A stretch of 64,000 nucleotides of DNA from the NCBI RefSeq assembly GCF_014297335.1, contig NZ_JACOQH010000007.1, positions 102,319 through 166,318 on the forward strand, read 5' to 3'. The DNA is from Roseburia_D yibonii. Lineage in GTDB: Bacteria > Bacillota > Clostridia > Lachnospirales > Lachnospiraceae. Position numbers and translations under genes: made by a program. The notes under the pieces are model-generated. The model was not told the DNA's origin. It worked only from the letters and a program-made list of their open reading frames with translations, and did no database searches. Below, piece by piece: positions 7,357 to 14,905 of this stretch; the first letter of the stretch is position 1, and the number at the start of each line of letters is the position of its first letter.

Positions 7357-9657
7357 TTGGAAAAAGGACAAAAGAGAATAACGATCGGAGTTCTCGCAGG
7401 CGGAATACTGGACGATTTTACGAAAGTCGTGAGCAGGGGAGTGCTCAGCGCGGCAAAGCGTCTGGGCGTGAACGTCGTGGTGCTCCCCGGAAAATATCTG
7501 GACCGGGATCTGTCGGACAACCGGGAACTTCGTTATGAATATCAGTACAATACCATATTTTCCTATGCGGAGAAAGAAAAGATAGACGCGCTTCTCGTGC
7601 TGGCGGGAAGCATCGGATACTGCGTTTCGACAGAGCGCATGAAAAAAATGCTCACAAGGTACAAAGTGCCATGTGTGCTGATCGCGTCACAGGTGGACGG
7701 ATTTGTGGATGTCTCCTATGATAACTGCGCGGGGGTGCGTCAGGCACTGGAATATCTGATTAAAAGGGTAGGATGTAAGAAGATCGGAATGATCGGCGGA
7801 AACAGTACGAATCTGGATGCCGAAGAGCGCAAACAGACCTTTTTCGAGGTGCTGCGCGAATATGGACTGCCGCATGACGAGAATGTTTTTGTCGAGGGAA
7901 CACTGACGAGAAAGAATCGGGAGATCGTTTCCGGTTTCCTGGAACGGGAACCGGATCTGGACGCGATCTTCTGCGTCAATGATGACACGGCGCTTGGACT
8001 GTACGAAGAGTTAAAGCGCAGAGGCATCCAGCCGGGCAAAGATATTTCGGTGATCGGATTTGATGATGTGGTTGCGGCAGCAAGGGCAAACCCGCCGATC
8101 GCGTCAGTCCGCGCGGACGGTGCCGTACTTGGAGAGAAAGCGCTTCGCATGGCACTTGCAATGTTGGGCGGGGAGAAAATAGAAAGCAAAAAGGTCCCGA
8201 CACGCTTTATCCTGCGTGATTCCGTATGTCAGAGGGAAGAAGAGGGGATTTTCCAGGCGGATGGCGCAAGGGAGTTTTTTGCGCTGGACAATATTTTCCG
8301 GGATATATTCTGGCGTTCTGAGGATCGTGATGATGTGGGACGCATGGAGCAGATAAAAGAGACCATGTATGCGCTTGGCGGATATCTGGAGCGGCAGATT
8401 TCCGAGAAAAAATTTTTCGCAGAAGAAAACGGCATGCAGGTGTATATCGATCGTTTGTTAAATCTTGGAACGATGGCGGATGCCGATGTCGAAAATATGC
8501 TCGGGATCATGAAGAGAATAGAAACGGTATTAAAAGCGTGGATCAGAGACGGAGAACATCTGTATGCGATGGAAAAAGAGTTTTCGCTGGCTTACTGGAA
8601 GATCATCCGGGCGATGGATTACGAAAACGGCAGACAGCGGGAGGAGCAGCAGACGTACAATTATTCCATGAAGCTTTTCGTGCGGGATATGCTTGAGTTT
8701 GAAAACGGAAATGACCAGAGCTACTCTCTGATCTTAAACAACCTGGAATGGCTCCATATCGAGCACGCGTTTCTCTATGCGTTTGGGGAGCCGCAGATCC
8801 ATCTGTTCCGGGAGGAATTTGAGGCACCGGATCATCTTTATCTGAAAGCGGCAAAATGCGGGAATGATGTTTTTGCAGTGCCGTTTACCGAGCAGAAGAC
8901 GGCAGTGGAGGATATGTTATGTAACCCATATATCCAGACCGATAAAAAATATTCCTTTGTGCAGATACCGCTTTTTTATAATGAAAGTCTCTACGGTGTC
9001 CTGCTCTGTGATCTGACGAACGAGATCTTCGAAAACGGGGAATTTCTTGTAAACCAGATGAGTTCCGCGATGCGGATCATCAAACTCTTAAAGGTCAACG
9101 AAACGATCCAGCAGCAGTTGGAGGAGAGTTTTGAGGCAATGCGTGAGAACAACGTTGTTCTCGATACGCTGTCGAAATCGGATGGTCTTACGATGACATT
9201 AAACCGGCGCGGCTTTTACCAGGAAGCGGAAAAAATGCTGACAGAGGCGCGGGAAAGCAGAAAACCGCTTTTGGTGCTGTACGCGGACATGAACAACTTA
9301 AAGATCATCAACGACAGATACGGACATGAAAACGGAGATTTTTCCTTAAAGATGATCGGCAGACTGCTTGCGGAGCAGATCGGGGAAAAAGGCGTGGCAG
9401 GACGTATCGGCGGAGATGAATTTGCCGGGATGTTATATTATGATGAGCCAGATGGCGGAAAAAGTTTCCTGCGGGCACTGCGTCAGGCATTTGAGCGTGA
9501 GAACAAAAACAGTGATAAGCCATACAATGTGACGGTTTCCGCCGGCGCGGTGAGGATCGATCCGGAAGAAGAAATGACGCTTGAGGAAGCACTCGCAAAG
9601 GCGGATCAGAAGTTATACATTGCAAAACAGCATCGTAAGAAAGAAGTTGCGAAATAA
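7357..9657 (+). CDS. LacI-like sensor domain / GGDEF diguanylate cyclase fusion, paralogue of the gene at 3607-5931
   Basis: A 766-residue cytoplasmic enzyme. The start is TTG at 7357 (GAAGGGA a few bases upstream; no ATG fits). Domains: LacI-type ligand-binding fold at ~8-295 (GVLAGGILDDFTKVVSRGVL, CVNDDTALGLYEEL, VIGFDDVVAAARANPPIASV) without a DNA-binding HTH, a long helical/GAF-like centre, and a C-terminal GGDEF domain with LYADMNNLKIINDRYGHENG and RIGGDEF (GGDEF at 685-689). The RxxD inhibitory position reads GEKG, as in the paralogue, so feedback inhibition is not expected. It lies in a likely operon with the upstream DUF6483-like gene and the TraX gene 43 bp downstream. Differences in the ligand-binding half suggest a different ligand from the paralogue. 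Confidence 0.9.
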   Translation: MEKGQKRITIGVLAGGILDDFTKVVSRGVLSAAKRLGVNVVVLPGKYLDRDLSDNRELRYEYQYNTIFSYAEKEKIDALLVLAGSIGYCVSTERMKKMLTRYKVPCVLIASQVDGFVDVSYDNCAGVRQALEYLIKRVGCKKIGMIGGNSTNLDAEERKQTFFEVLREYGLPHDENVFVEGTLTRKNREIVSGFLEREPDLDAIFCVNDDTALGLYEELKRRGIQPGKDISVIGFDDVVAAARANPPIASVRADGAVLGEKALRMALAMLGGEKIESKKVPTRFILRDSVCQREEEGIFQADGAREFFALDNIFRDIFWRSEDRDDVGRMEQIKETMYALGGYLERQISEKKFFAEENGMQVYIDRLLNLGTMADADVENMLGIMKRIETVLKAWIRDGEHLYAMEKEFSLAYWKIIRAMDYENGRQREEQQTYNYSMKLFVRDMLEFENGNDQSYSLILNNLEWLHIEHAFLYAFGEPQIHLFREEFEAPDHLYLKAAKCGNDVFAVPFTEQKTAVEDMLCNPYIQTDKKYSFVQIPLFYNESLYGVLLCDLTNEIFENGEFLVNQMSSAMRIIKLLKVNETIQQQLEESFEAMRENNVVLDTLSKSDGLTMTLNRRGFYQEAEKMLTEARESRKPLLVLYADMNNLKIINDRYGHENGDFSLKMIGRLLAEQIGEKGVAGRIGGDEFAGMLYYDEPDGGKSFLRALRQAFERENKNSDKPYNVTVSAGAVRIDPEEEMTLEEALAKADQKLYIAKQHRKKEVAK

Positions 9658-9700
9658 TAAAGATAAAAAAAGATAGAAAAGGAATGACAGGAGTAAAAGA

Positions 9701-10525
9701 ATGGCAGAAGAGATGAATTATCCGGGGATGGGAACGCAGATCCCGGCAAAAAAAGAAAGATCGGGGATCAGTGGAAGTACCCTAAAGATCATTGCGATCG
9801 TTACCATGCTCATTGACCACATCGGTGCGTCGGTACTCGGGAGACTGCTTCAGACACACGGGATTAATGAACTGAATGTGGCAGATATATCGGCGCTCAC
9901 ACAGTGGATGGCTGATAATTCGGTATTGTTCTGGAGTTATACCATCATGCGGATGATCGGGCGCGTGGCGTTTCCGATCTTCTGCTTTTTGCTGATCCAG
10001 GGATTTTTACATACCCATGACGTAAAAAAATACGCGGCGCGGCTGTTTGCGTTCGCACTGATCTCGGAACTGCCCTTTGATCTGGCATTTAAGGGAAAGA
10101 TAGATTTTTCCTATCAGAATGTATTCTTTACACTGTTTATCGGTCTTATGACGATGATCGCGTTCCGTTGGATCGAGGAGCATACGGACTGGAGCGGATG
10201 GCAGCGCGTGATCCTTTATATCGCGGCGCTTGTGTGCGGGATCGTGGTGGCGGAGCTGCTGCAGACGGATTACGCGGGAAAGGGCGTGGTCTGCATTATG
10301 GCGCTTTATATTTTTAGGAAAACAAAGGTGCAGCAGATCATTGCCGGCTGCGTGGCATTTTGCTGGGAGCTTACAGCACCGATTGCATTTTTGCCGATTG
10401 CATTCTATAATGGAAAGCGTGGATTAAAGATTAAATATTTCTTTTATGCATTCTATCCGGTGCATCTGCTCATACTGTATCTGGTCGTTTGCCTGATGGG
10501 TATGGGAAATATGCCGGCAATGTAA
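9701..10525 (+). CDS. TraX-family polytopic membrane protein
   Basis: A 274-residue inner-membrane protein with about eight hydrophobic spans. The opening SGSTLKIIAIVTMLIDHIGA and the FPIFCFLLIQGFLHT segment are hallmarks of the TraX family (named after the F-plasmid pilin acetylase). In Clostridia, chromosomal TraX homologues are common, lie outside conjugation loci and have no assigned substrate; acyl transfer at the membrane is the family-level guess. GGAG precedes the ATG. It lies between the cyclase gene and the kinase-like gene with short spacers, so co-transcription is likely. No conjugation genes are nearby. Confidence 0.88.
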   Translation: MAEEMNYPGMGTQIPAKKERSGISGSTLKIIAIVTMLIDHIGASVLGRLLQTHGINELNVADISALTQWMADNSVLFWSYTIMRMIGRVAFPIFCFLLIQGFLHTHDVKKYAARLFAFALISELPFDLAFKGKIDFSYQNVFFTLFIGLMTMIAFRWIEEHTDWSGWQRVILYIAALVCGIVVAELLQTDYAGKGVVCIMALYIFRKTKVQQIIAGCVAFCWELTAPIAFLPIAFYNGKRGLKIKYFFYAFYPVHLLILYLVVCLMGMGNMPAM

Positions 10526-10560
10526 GGAAATGAAATACAGACGGAATGGAGACGATGGAC

Positions 10561-11130
10561 ATGAAAAAGACGATTCTTACCATTGGAAGACAGTATGGAA
10601 GTGGCGGCCGTGAAATCGGACAGAAGATTGCCGAGAAGCTGGGATATCCGCTTTATGATAAGGAAAAACTGCTGGAAATTGCGAAAAAAGACGGCAGTTT
10701 TGATGAGGTGAGATCTTTCTATCAGGAAAAACCGGTGGACAGTCTGCTGTACGCGATCGCGATGAGCACGCTCACACAGGGCATGGAGAGAAAGCCGTTT
10801 CAGGAGATCAAAAAGATCATTGAGCAGGAGCCGTGTATCCTGATCGGACGCTGTGGAAACTATATCACGAAGGACAGAACAGATACCCTGCGTGTGTTCA
10901 TCCATGCGGATGATAAATTCCGCGCGGAGCGTGTGGCGAAGGAAAACGGGATCACGGAAGAAAAGGCGGCAAAAAAGATCGTTGAGACAGATAAGGCGAG
11001 AGCTTCCTTTTACCGTTTCTATACCAACGGGGAATGGGATCAGGCATCTGGCTATGATCTTGTGTTAAACAGCAGCATGTTCGGAATTGACCAGTGCGTG
11101 GATATGATCATAAAAAGTATGGATCGATAA
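10561..11130 (+). CDS. Cytidylate kinase-like P-loop protein
   Basis: A 189-residue cytoplasmic P-loop protein opening MKKTILTIGRQYGSGGREIG, where GRQYGSGG takes the place of the Walker A loop, as in the cytidylate-kinase-like family of Clostridia. The family is distinct from the housekeeping Cmk and its substrate is not known. ATG codons at 10546, 10555 and 10561 are in frame; 10561 is chosen because GGAG at 10548-10551 lies 9 bp before it. Later segments (CILIGRCGNYI, RVFIHADDKFRAERV) fit nucleotide kinase LID and base-binding regions. It is the last gene before a bidirectional terminator. Confidence 0.82.
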   Translation: MKKTILTIGRQYGSGGREIGQKIAEKLGYPLYDKEKLLEIAKKDGSFDEVRSFYQEKPVDSLLYAIAMSTLTQGMERKPFQEIKKIIEQEPCILIGRCGNYITKDRTDTLRVFIHADDKFRAERVAKENGITEEKAAKKIVETDKARASFYRFYTNGEWDQASGYDLVLNSSMFGIDQCVDMIIKSMDR

Positions 11131-11133
11131 AAG

Positions 11134-11178
11134 AAAAAAGCTGTGAAAGATGAAACATCATTTTTCGCAGCTTTTTTT
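11134..11178. terminator. Bidirectional intrinsic terminator
   Basis: AAAAAGCTGTGAAA (near 11134-11148) pairs with TTTTTCGCAGCTTTTT (11161 onward). A-runs and T-runs flank both sides, so it can end both the plus-strand operon and the converging methyltransferase gene. Confidence 0.85.
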
Positions 11179-11187
11179 GATGGCATT

Positions 11188-12045
11188 TTACTTTTCCCAT
11201 CGTCCCGATGCGCCGCACGGGAGCACCAGACCGGTTGCGGAAACCGGAAGCCCGATCTCCTCCGCATGGACAGTTCCACCGAAATCTTTTAACGCAGTTC
11301 CAAGCATATAGGAGAGCACGGCAGGCTGAAGCCCGGTCGTGTAGGAACTGATTAGGAAGAACAGCGGGTCGTCCGAGAGCAGCTTCGCACAGAGCTTGAT
11401 CAGCGGGTAGACACAGTCCTCGATCTTCCAGATCTCTCCCTTGGTGCCTCTGCCGTAAGAAGGCGGATCCATGATGATCGCGTCATAGTGGTTTCCGCGG
11501 CGGATCTCGCGCTCTACGAATTTGACGCAGTCATCTACGATCCAGCGGATCGGCGCGTCGGAAAGACCGGAGGATGCCGCGTTTTCCTTTGCCCAGGTGA
11601 CCATGCCCTTTGAGGCGTCAACGTGTGTCACGCTCGCACCGGCAGCGGCAGCGGCGACCGTAGCGCCTCCGGTGTAGGCGAACAGGTTTAAGACCTTGAC
11701 CGGACGGTGCGCGTTTTTGATCTTTCCGGAGCACCAGTCCCAGTTGACCGCCTGTTCCGGAAACAGTCCGGTATGCTTGAAGCTGAATGGCTTTAACTGG
11801 AACGTCAGATTTTTGTACTGGATGCTCCACTGCTCCGGCAGATCGAAAAACTCCCATTCACCGCCGCCTTTTTTACTGCGGTGGTAATGCGCGTTCATCT
11901 TCTTCCAACAGCGGTTGTTCTTGGGCGTGTCCCAGATGACCTGCGGATCCGGGCGCACCAGGATATAATTTCCCCAGCGTTCCGCCTTTTCTCCTTTTGA
12001 ACAGTCTATTACTTCATAATCTTTCCATTGATCTGCAATCCACAT
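11188..12045 (-). CDS. Class I SAM-dependent rRNA-type methyltransferase (RlmI/RlmK-like, no PUA domain)
   Basis: A 285-residue cytoplasmic methyltransferase. Visible motifs: VLNLFAYTGGATVAAAAAGA (SAM-binding motif I), THVDASKGMVTWAKENA (motif II region) and the catalytic-type DPPSYGRG. This arrangement is that of 23S rRNA cytosine methyltransferases such as RlmI, but the N-terminal PUA domain of RlmI is missing and replaced by ~100 residues with W-rich segments. The target base cannot be told from sequence. On the minus strand AGGAAGAGG precedes the ATG, and a good promoter lies at 12083-12111. Confidence 0.87.
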   Translation of the reverse strand: MWIADQWKDYEVIDCSKGEKAERWGNYILVRPDPQVIWDTPKNNRCWKKMNAHYHRSKKGGGEWEFFDLPEQWSIQYKNLTFQLKPFSFKHTGLFPEQAVNWDWCSGKIKNAHRPVKVLNLFAYTGGATVAAAAAGASVTHVDASKGMVTWAKENAASSGLSDAPIRWIVDDCVKFVEREIRRGNHYDAIIMDPPSYGRGTKGEIWKIEDCVYPLIKLCAKLLSDDPLFFLISSYTTGLQPAVLSYMLGTALKDFGGTVHAEEIGLPVSATGLVLPCGASGRWEK

Positions 12046-12082
12046 GTTAAAATCCTCTTCCTACCTAATTATATATGAAGTT

Positions 12083-12111
12083 ATTATATCGACCGCGCGC
12101 GCCAGCGTCAA
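12083..12111 (-). promoter_or_regulatory. Sigma-A promoter of the methyltransferase gene
   Basis: Minus-strand TTGACG (12106-12111), 17-bp spacer rich in alternating GC, TATAAT (12083-12088). Confidence 0.8.
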
Positions 12112-12121
12112 TATCTTTCCG

Positions 12122-12150
12122 TTTCTTTCCCGGATGAAGTGTGTTATAAT
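12122..12150 (+). promoter_or_regulatory. Extended -10 promoter of the small ORF at 12180
   Basis: TTTCTT (12122-12127), 17 bp, TGT-TATAAT (-10 at 12145-12150). The -35 is weak but the TGn extension compensates. Predicted start near 12157. Confidence 0.6.
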
Positions 12151-12179
12151 TACGGCATTATACATGAGGAGGAGAGAAA

Positions 12180-12347
12180 ATGAGTACATCAGCGCTCGTG
12201 GTCAATATCGCAGTGAGCGTCTTAAGCGGGGCACCGGAACAGAAGATCATTCAGGAATTTGAAGAGGCAAACAACATGCGTGAGCTGTTTTTTAGGGCGG
12301 GAACCGGAAAAATCCCGCCCTTTTGCATGAAAAACCGGAAAAAATAG
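12180..12347 (+). CDS. Small ORF (55 codons) with a terminator inside its 3' end
   Basis: ATG at 12180 follows a strong ribosome-binding site (GAGGAGGAG) and a TATAAT promoter. The peptide starts MSTSALVVNIAVSVLSG and continues with an acidic helix (KIIQEFEEANNMREL). No family recognised. The last ~17 codons overlap a textbook intrinsic terminator (12295-12324), and the stop codon (12345-12347) lies beyond its T-run, so most transcripts would end before the stop. It may be a real short protein whose tail is strain-variable, or a leader peptide whose translation controls read-through toward rpsJ. Coding status uncertain. Confidence 0.5.
   Translation: MSTSALVVNIAVSVLSGAPEQKIIQEFEEANNMRELFFRAGTGKIPPFCMKNRKK
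12295..12324 (+). terminator. Intrinsic terminator inside the small ORF, upstream of the S10 operon
   Basis: GGGCGGGA (12295-12302) pairs perfectly with TCCCGCCC (12313-12320), loop of 10, then TTTT. The rpsJ promoter follows 62 bp later. Confidence 0.85.
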
Positions 12348-12385
12348 ATTGTACCGGAAAAAATACAATTTCTTTGAAAAAAGTG

Positions 12386-12414
12386 TTGCAAAGCCGGAGG
12401 ATATCCTGTATACT
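12386..12414 (+). promoter_or_regulatory. Main promoter of the S10-spc ribosomal operon
   Basis: TTGCAA (12386-12391), 17 bp, TATACT (12409-12414). Transcription should start near 12421, leaving a ~225-nt untranslated leader before rpsJ. Confidence 0.88.
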
Positions 12415-12420
12415 AGCAAG

Positions 12421-12645
12421 TGCTGTGACATGATAGCGTTGAAGCGCGAGGTTGCTGCCTGATATGGCAGGTTTTCCGTGGAGCGAATGTCAAGTTAGGA
12501 AACTGGCGACAAGTCACTGTACGAATCAAAGATGTCTACGAAAGGTAGAAACAACGTGTGTAAATCCGTAGGACACACACGGAGAAGTGTACAGTCACCG
12601 CTTGTCGTACTGAAGTAAAAGTGCGAAAAGGAGGCGACTTTTTTT
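12421..12645 (+). ncRNA. Structured 5' leader of the S10 operon (candidate autoregulatory element)
   Basis: The leader folds on paper into an enclosed multi-stem element. P1: CGACAAG (12507-12513) with CTTGTCG (12601-12607). P2: ACTGTAC (12516-12522) with GTACAGT (12589-12595). P3: TCTAC-GAAAG-GTAGA (12535-12549). P4: CGTGTGT (12555-12561) with ACACACG (12575-12581). A separate hairpin CTGCC/GGCAG lies at 12455-12470. The ribosome-binding site AAAAGGAGG (12626-12634) is just outside P1. In enteric bacteria the S10 leader is bound by L4; whether L4 or another protein acts here is unknown. All pairings are exact, which is unlikely by chance. Confidence 0.7.
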
Positions 12646-12963
12646 ATGGCAAGTCAAGTAATGAGAATCACGCTCAAAGCTTATGACCACGAATTAGTGG
12701 ATTCATCAGCAAAAAAAATCATCGAGACTGTAAAGAAAAACGGATCACAGGTGAGTGGACCAGTACCACTTCCGACTAAGAAAGAAGTAGTTACGATTCT
12801 TAGAGCAGTACACAAGTACAAAGATTCCAGAGAGCAGTTCGAGCAGAGAACTCATAAGAGACTTATCGATATCATTGCACCGACACAGAAAACTGTAGAT
12901 GCATTATCCAGACTGGAAATGCCGGCTGGTGTTTACATTGATATCAAAATGAAAGAAAAGTAA
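12646..12963 (+). CDS. rpsJ: 30S ribosomal protein S10
   Basis: A 105-residue protein, standard for S10. MRITLKAYDHELVDSSAKKI and the PLPTKKEVVTILRAVHKYKDSREQFEQR type core are characteristic. S10 sits in the 30S head and also acts as NusE in antitermination complexes. First gene of the S10 operon; AAAAGGAGG 11 bp upstream, preceded by the folded leader. Optimised codon use matches the rest of the ribosomal block. Confidence 0.99.
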   Translation: MASQVMRITLKAYDHELVDSSAKKIIETVKKNGSQVSGPVPLPTKKEVVTILRAVHKYKDSREQFEQRTHKRLIDIIAPTQKTVDALSRLEMPAGVYIDIKMKEK

Positions 12964-13159
12964 GAAAGTCAAAAATGGCAACAATCCTGAAGGGTTAATA
13001 TAGAAGCAACACAACATTCTGTAAGGAATCAACATATTCGCGCTCACGCGAATTCATAGTGTTCCACTTATATGACTGTTCTAGGATGAACATGGCGTAC
13101 CGGGGCTTCCCGGAGCAATACAAAGTGTTCCGCTGTAGAGAAAACAGGAGGTAAAAAGA
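12964..13159 (+). promoter_or_regulatory. Long structured spacer rpsJ-rplC
   Basis: A 196-bp intercistronic region with no ORF. Two strong hairpins: ATTCGCG-CTCA-CGCGAAT (13036-13053) and CCGGG-GCTT-CCCGG (13100-13113). Neither is followed by a T-run, so they look like RNA structure rather than terminators. In most Firmicutes this spacer is short. A role in translation or processing is possible but not shown. Confidence 0.6.
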
Positions 13160-13843
13160 ATGAAGAAAGCTATCTTAGCTACAAAAGTCGGAATGACTCA
13201 GATCTTCAATGCAGATGGAGTTATGGTTCCGGTAACTGTATTACAGGCTGGTCCGTGTGTAGTAACACAGATCAAAACCGTTGAAAACGATGGTTACAGC
13301 GCTGTACAGGTTGGTTTCGTTGATAAGAAAGAAAAAGTTGTCAACAAAGATGCCAACGGCAAAAAAGAAATCAGAAACAGACATGGTGTAAACAAAGCTG
13401 AAATGGGACATTTCGCTAAAGCCGGTGTTTCTGGAAAGAGATATGTAAGAGAGTTCAAATTTGAGAACGCAGCAGATTACAATCTTGCAGATGAGATCAA
13501 AGCAGACATCTTCGCAGAAGGCGATAAGATCGACGCAACTGCAATCTCAAAAGGTAAAGGATTCCAGGGCGCTATTAAGAGACTTGGACAGCACAGAGGA
13601 CCGATGGCTCATGGTTCCAAATTCCATCGTCATCAGGGTTCCAATGGTTCCTGCTCCACACCGAGCCGTGTGTTCAAAGGAAAAGGAATGCCGGGTCACA
13701 TGGGAAGCGTAAAGGTTACAGTTCAGAATCTTGAAATCGTAAGAGTAGATGCTGAAAACAACCTGATCTTAGTAAAGGGCGCTGTACCAGGACCGAAGAA
13801 GTCTTTAGTAACAGTAAAAGAAAGCGTTAAAGTCGCTAATTAG
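13160..13843 (+). CDS. rplC: 50S ribosomal protein L3
   Basis: A 227-residue protein. Opening MKKAILATKVGMTQIF and the conserved loop HGSKFHRHQGSNG/MPGHMGSVKVTVQNL identify L3, an early-assembly protein near the peptidyl transferase centre. ACAGGAGG precedes the ATG. The 28-bp spacer to rplD places both on one transcript. Slightly longer than the ~210 residues typical of Bacillus L3, with extra residues around 60-110. Confidence 0.99.
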   Translation: MKKAILATKVGMTQIFNADGVMVPVTVLQAGPCVVTQIKTVENDGYSAVQVGFVDKKEKVVNKDANGKKEIRNRHGVNKAEMGHFAKAGVSGKRYVREFKFENAADYNLADEIKADIFAEGDKIDATAISKGKGFQGAIKRLGQHRGPMAHGSKFHRHQGSNGSCSTPSRVFKGKGMPGHMGSVKVTVQNLEIVRVDAENNLILVKGAVPGPKKSLVTVKESVKVAN

Positions 13844-13871
13844 TGCTTGATAGGAAAGGAGGAACTTACAG

Positions 13872-14492
13872 ATGGCTAAAGTATCTGTTTATAATATGGA
13901 AGGCAAAGAAGTAGGCAGTATGGAATTAAACGATGCTGTATTCGGTGTTGAAGTAAACGAACATCTGGTACACATGGCAGTAGTTCAGCAGCTTGCAAAT
14001 AATCGTCAGGGAACACAGAAAGCAAAAACACGTTCTGAAGTTCGCGGCGGCGGTAGAAAACCATGGAGACAGAAAGGAACCGGTCATGCAAGACAGGGTT
14101 CAACAAGAGCTCCGCAGTGGACTGGCGGTGGCGTAGTATTCGCTCCGACTCCGAGAGATTATTCTTTCAAAATGAACCGCAAAGAGAAGAGAGCAGCTCT
14201 TAAATCTGCACTCACATCAAGAGTTCAGGAAAACAAACTTATCGTTGTAGATGAGTTAAAGTTCGACGAGATCAAGACAAAGAAATTTGCTGAGGTTTTA
14301 AAGAACTTAAATCTTGACAAAGCACTCGTAGTATTAAACGAGAACGATGAAAAAGTTGTAATGTCCGCAAAGAACATTCCGACTGTAAAGACAACTCAGA
14401 TCAATACGATCAACGTATATGATGTGCTGAAATACAACACGGTAGTACTTACCAAGGCTGCCGCAGAATCCATCGAGGAGGTGTATGCATAA
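13872..14492 (+). CDS. rplD: 50S ribosomal protein L4
   Basis: A 206-residue protein with the L4 signature GGGRKPWRQKGTGHARQGSTR, which forms the loop lining the exit tunnel. The stop codon overlaps the rplW start (TAATG), implying translational coupling. L4 is the S10-operon autoregulator in Escherichia coli, which makes it the first candidate ligand of the leader at 12421-12645; that link is inference. Confidence 0.99.
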   Translation: MAKVSVYNMEGKEVGSMELNDAVFGVEVNEHLVHMAVVQQLANNRQGTQKAKTRSEVRGGGRKPWRQKGTGHARQGSTRAPQWTGGGVVFAPTPRDYSFKMNRKEKRAALKSALTSRVQENKLIVVDELKFDEIKTKKFAEVLKNLNLDKALVVLNENDEKVVMSAKNIPTVKTTQINTINVYDVLKYNTVVLTKAAAESIEEVYA

Positions 14493-14791
14493 TGGCAAAC
14501 ATTCAGTATTATGATGTAATCCTCAAACCGGTAGTAACCGAGAAGAGTATGTCTGCTATGGCTGAAAAGAAATATACATTTTTCGTTCATCCGGAAGCAA
14601 ACAAGACCATGATCAAAGAAGCAGTTGAAAAAATGTTCGAAGGAGCAAAAGTTGCCAGCGTAAACACCATGAACATGGATGGAAAGAAAAAAAGACGCGG
14701 CATGAAAGTTGGAAAGACTGCTAAGACAAAGAAAGCAATCGTTCAGCTTACCGCAGACAGCGCTGATATCGAAATCTTCGCTGGACTGTAA
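14492..14791 (+). CDS. rplW: 50S ribosomal protein L23
   Basis: A 99-residue protein. DVILKPVVTEKSM and YTFFVHPEANKTMIKEAVE are standard L23 features; the protein surrounds the exit tunnel and docks signal recognition particle and trigger factor. The start overlaps the rplD stop by one base. The C-terminal region carries the basic KKRRGMKVGKTAKTKKAIVQL loop. Confidence 0.99.
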   Translation: MANIQYYDVILKPVVTEKSMSAMAEKKYTFFVHPEANKTMIKEAVEKMFEGAKVASVNTMNMDGKKKRRGMKVGKTAKTKKAIVQLTADSADIEIFAGL

Positions 14792-14905
14792 AATCAGATC
14801 CTTTAAAATCATGTACAGAAAAGTACGACAATAAATCACAAGTGAGTGCCGGGGAAACGCCTTTGGGCGTGGAACGCAGGCATGAGTATTGAAAGGAGAA
14901 ACGAA
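14792..14905 (+). promoter_or_regulatory. Structured spacer rplW-rplB
   Basis: A 114-bp intercistronic region. Nested pairing GTGCC...GGCAT encloses ACGCC-TTTG-GGCGT (14857-14870). No T-run follows. No ORF is supported here. Confidence 0.5.

Noticed and set aside
9701..10525. TraX homologue as a sign of a conjugative element
   Set aside because: No relaxase, coupling protein, integrase or att-like repeats are nearby, and chromosomal TraX-family genes are common in Clostridia.
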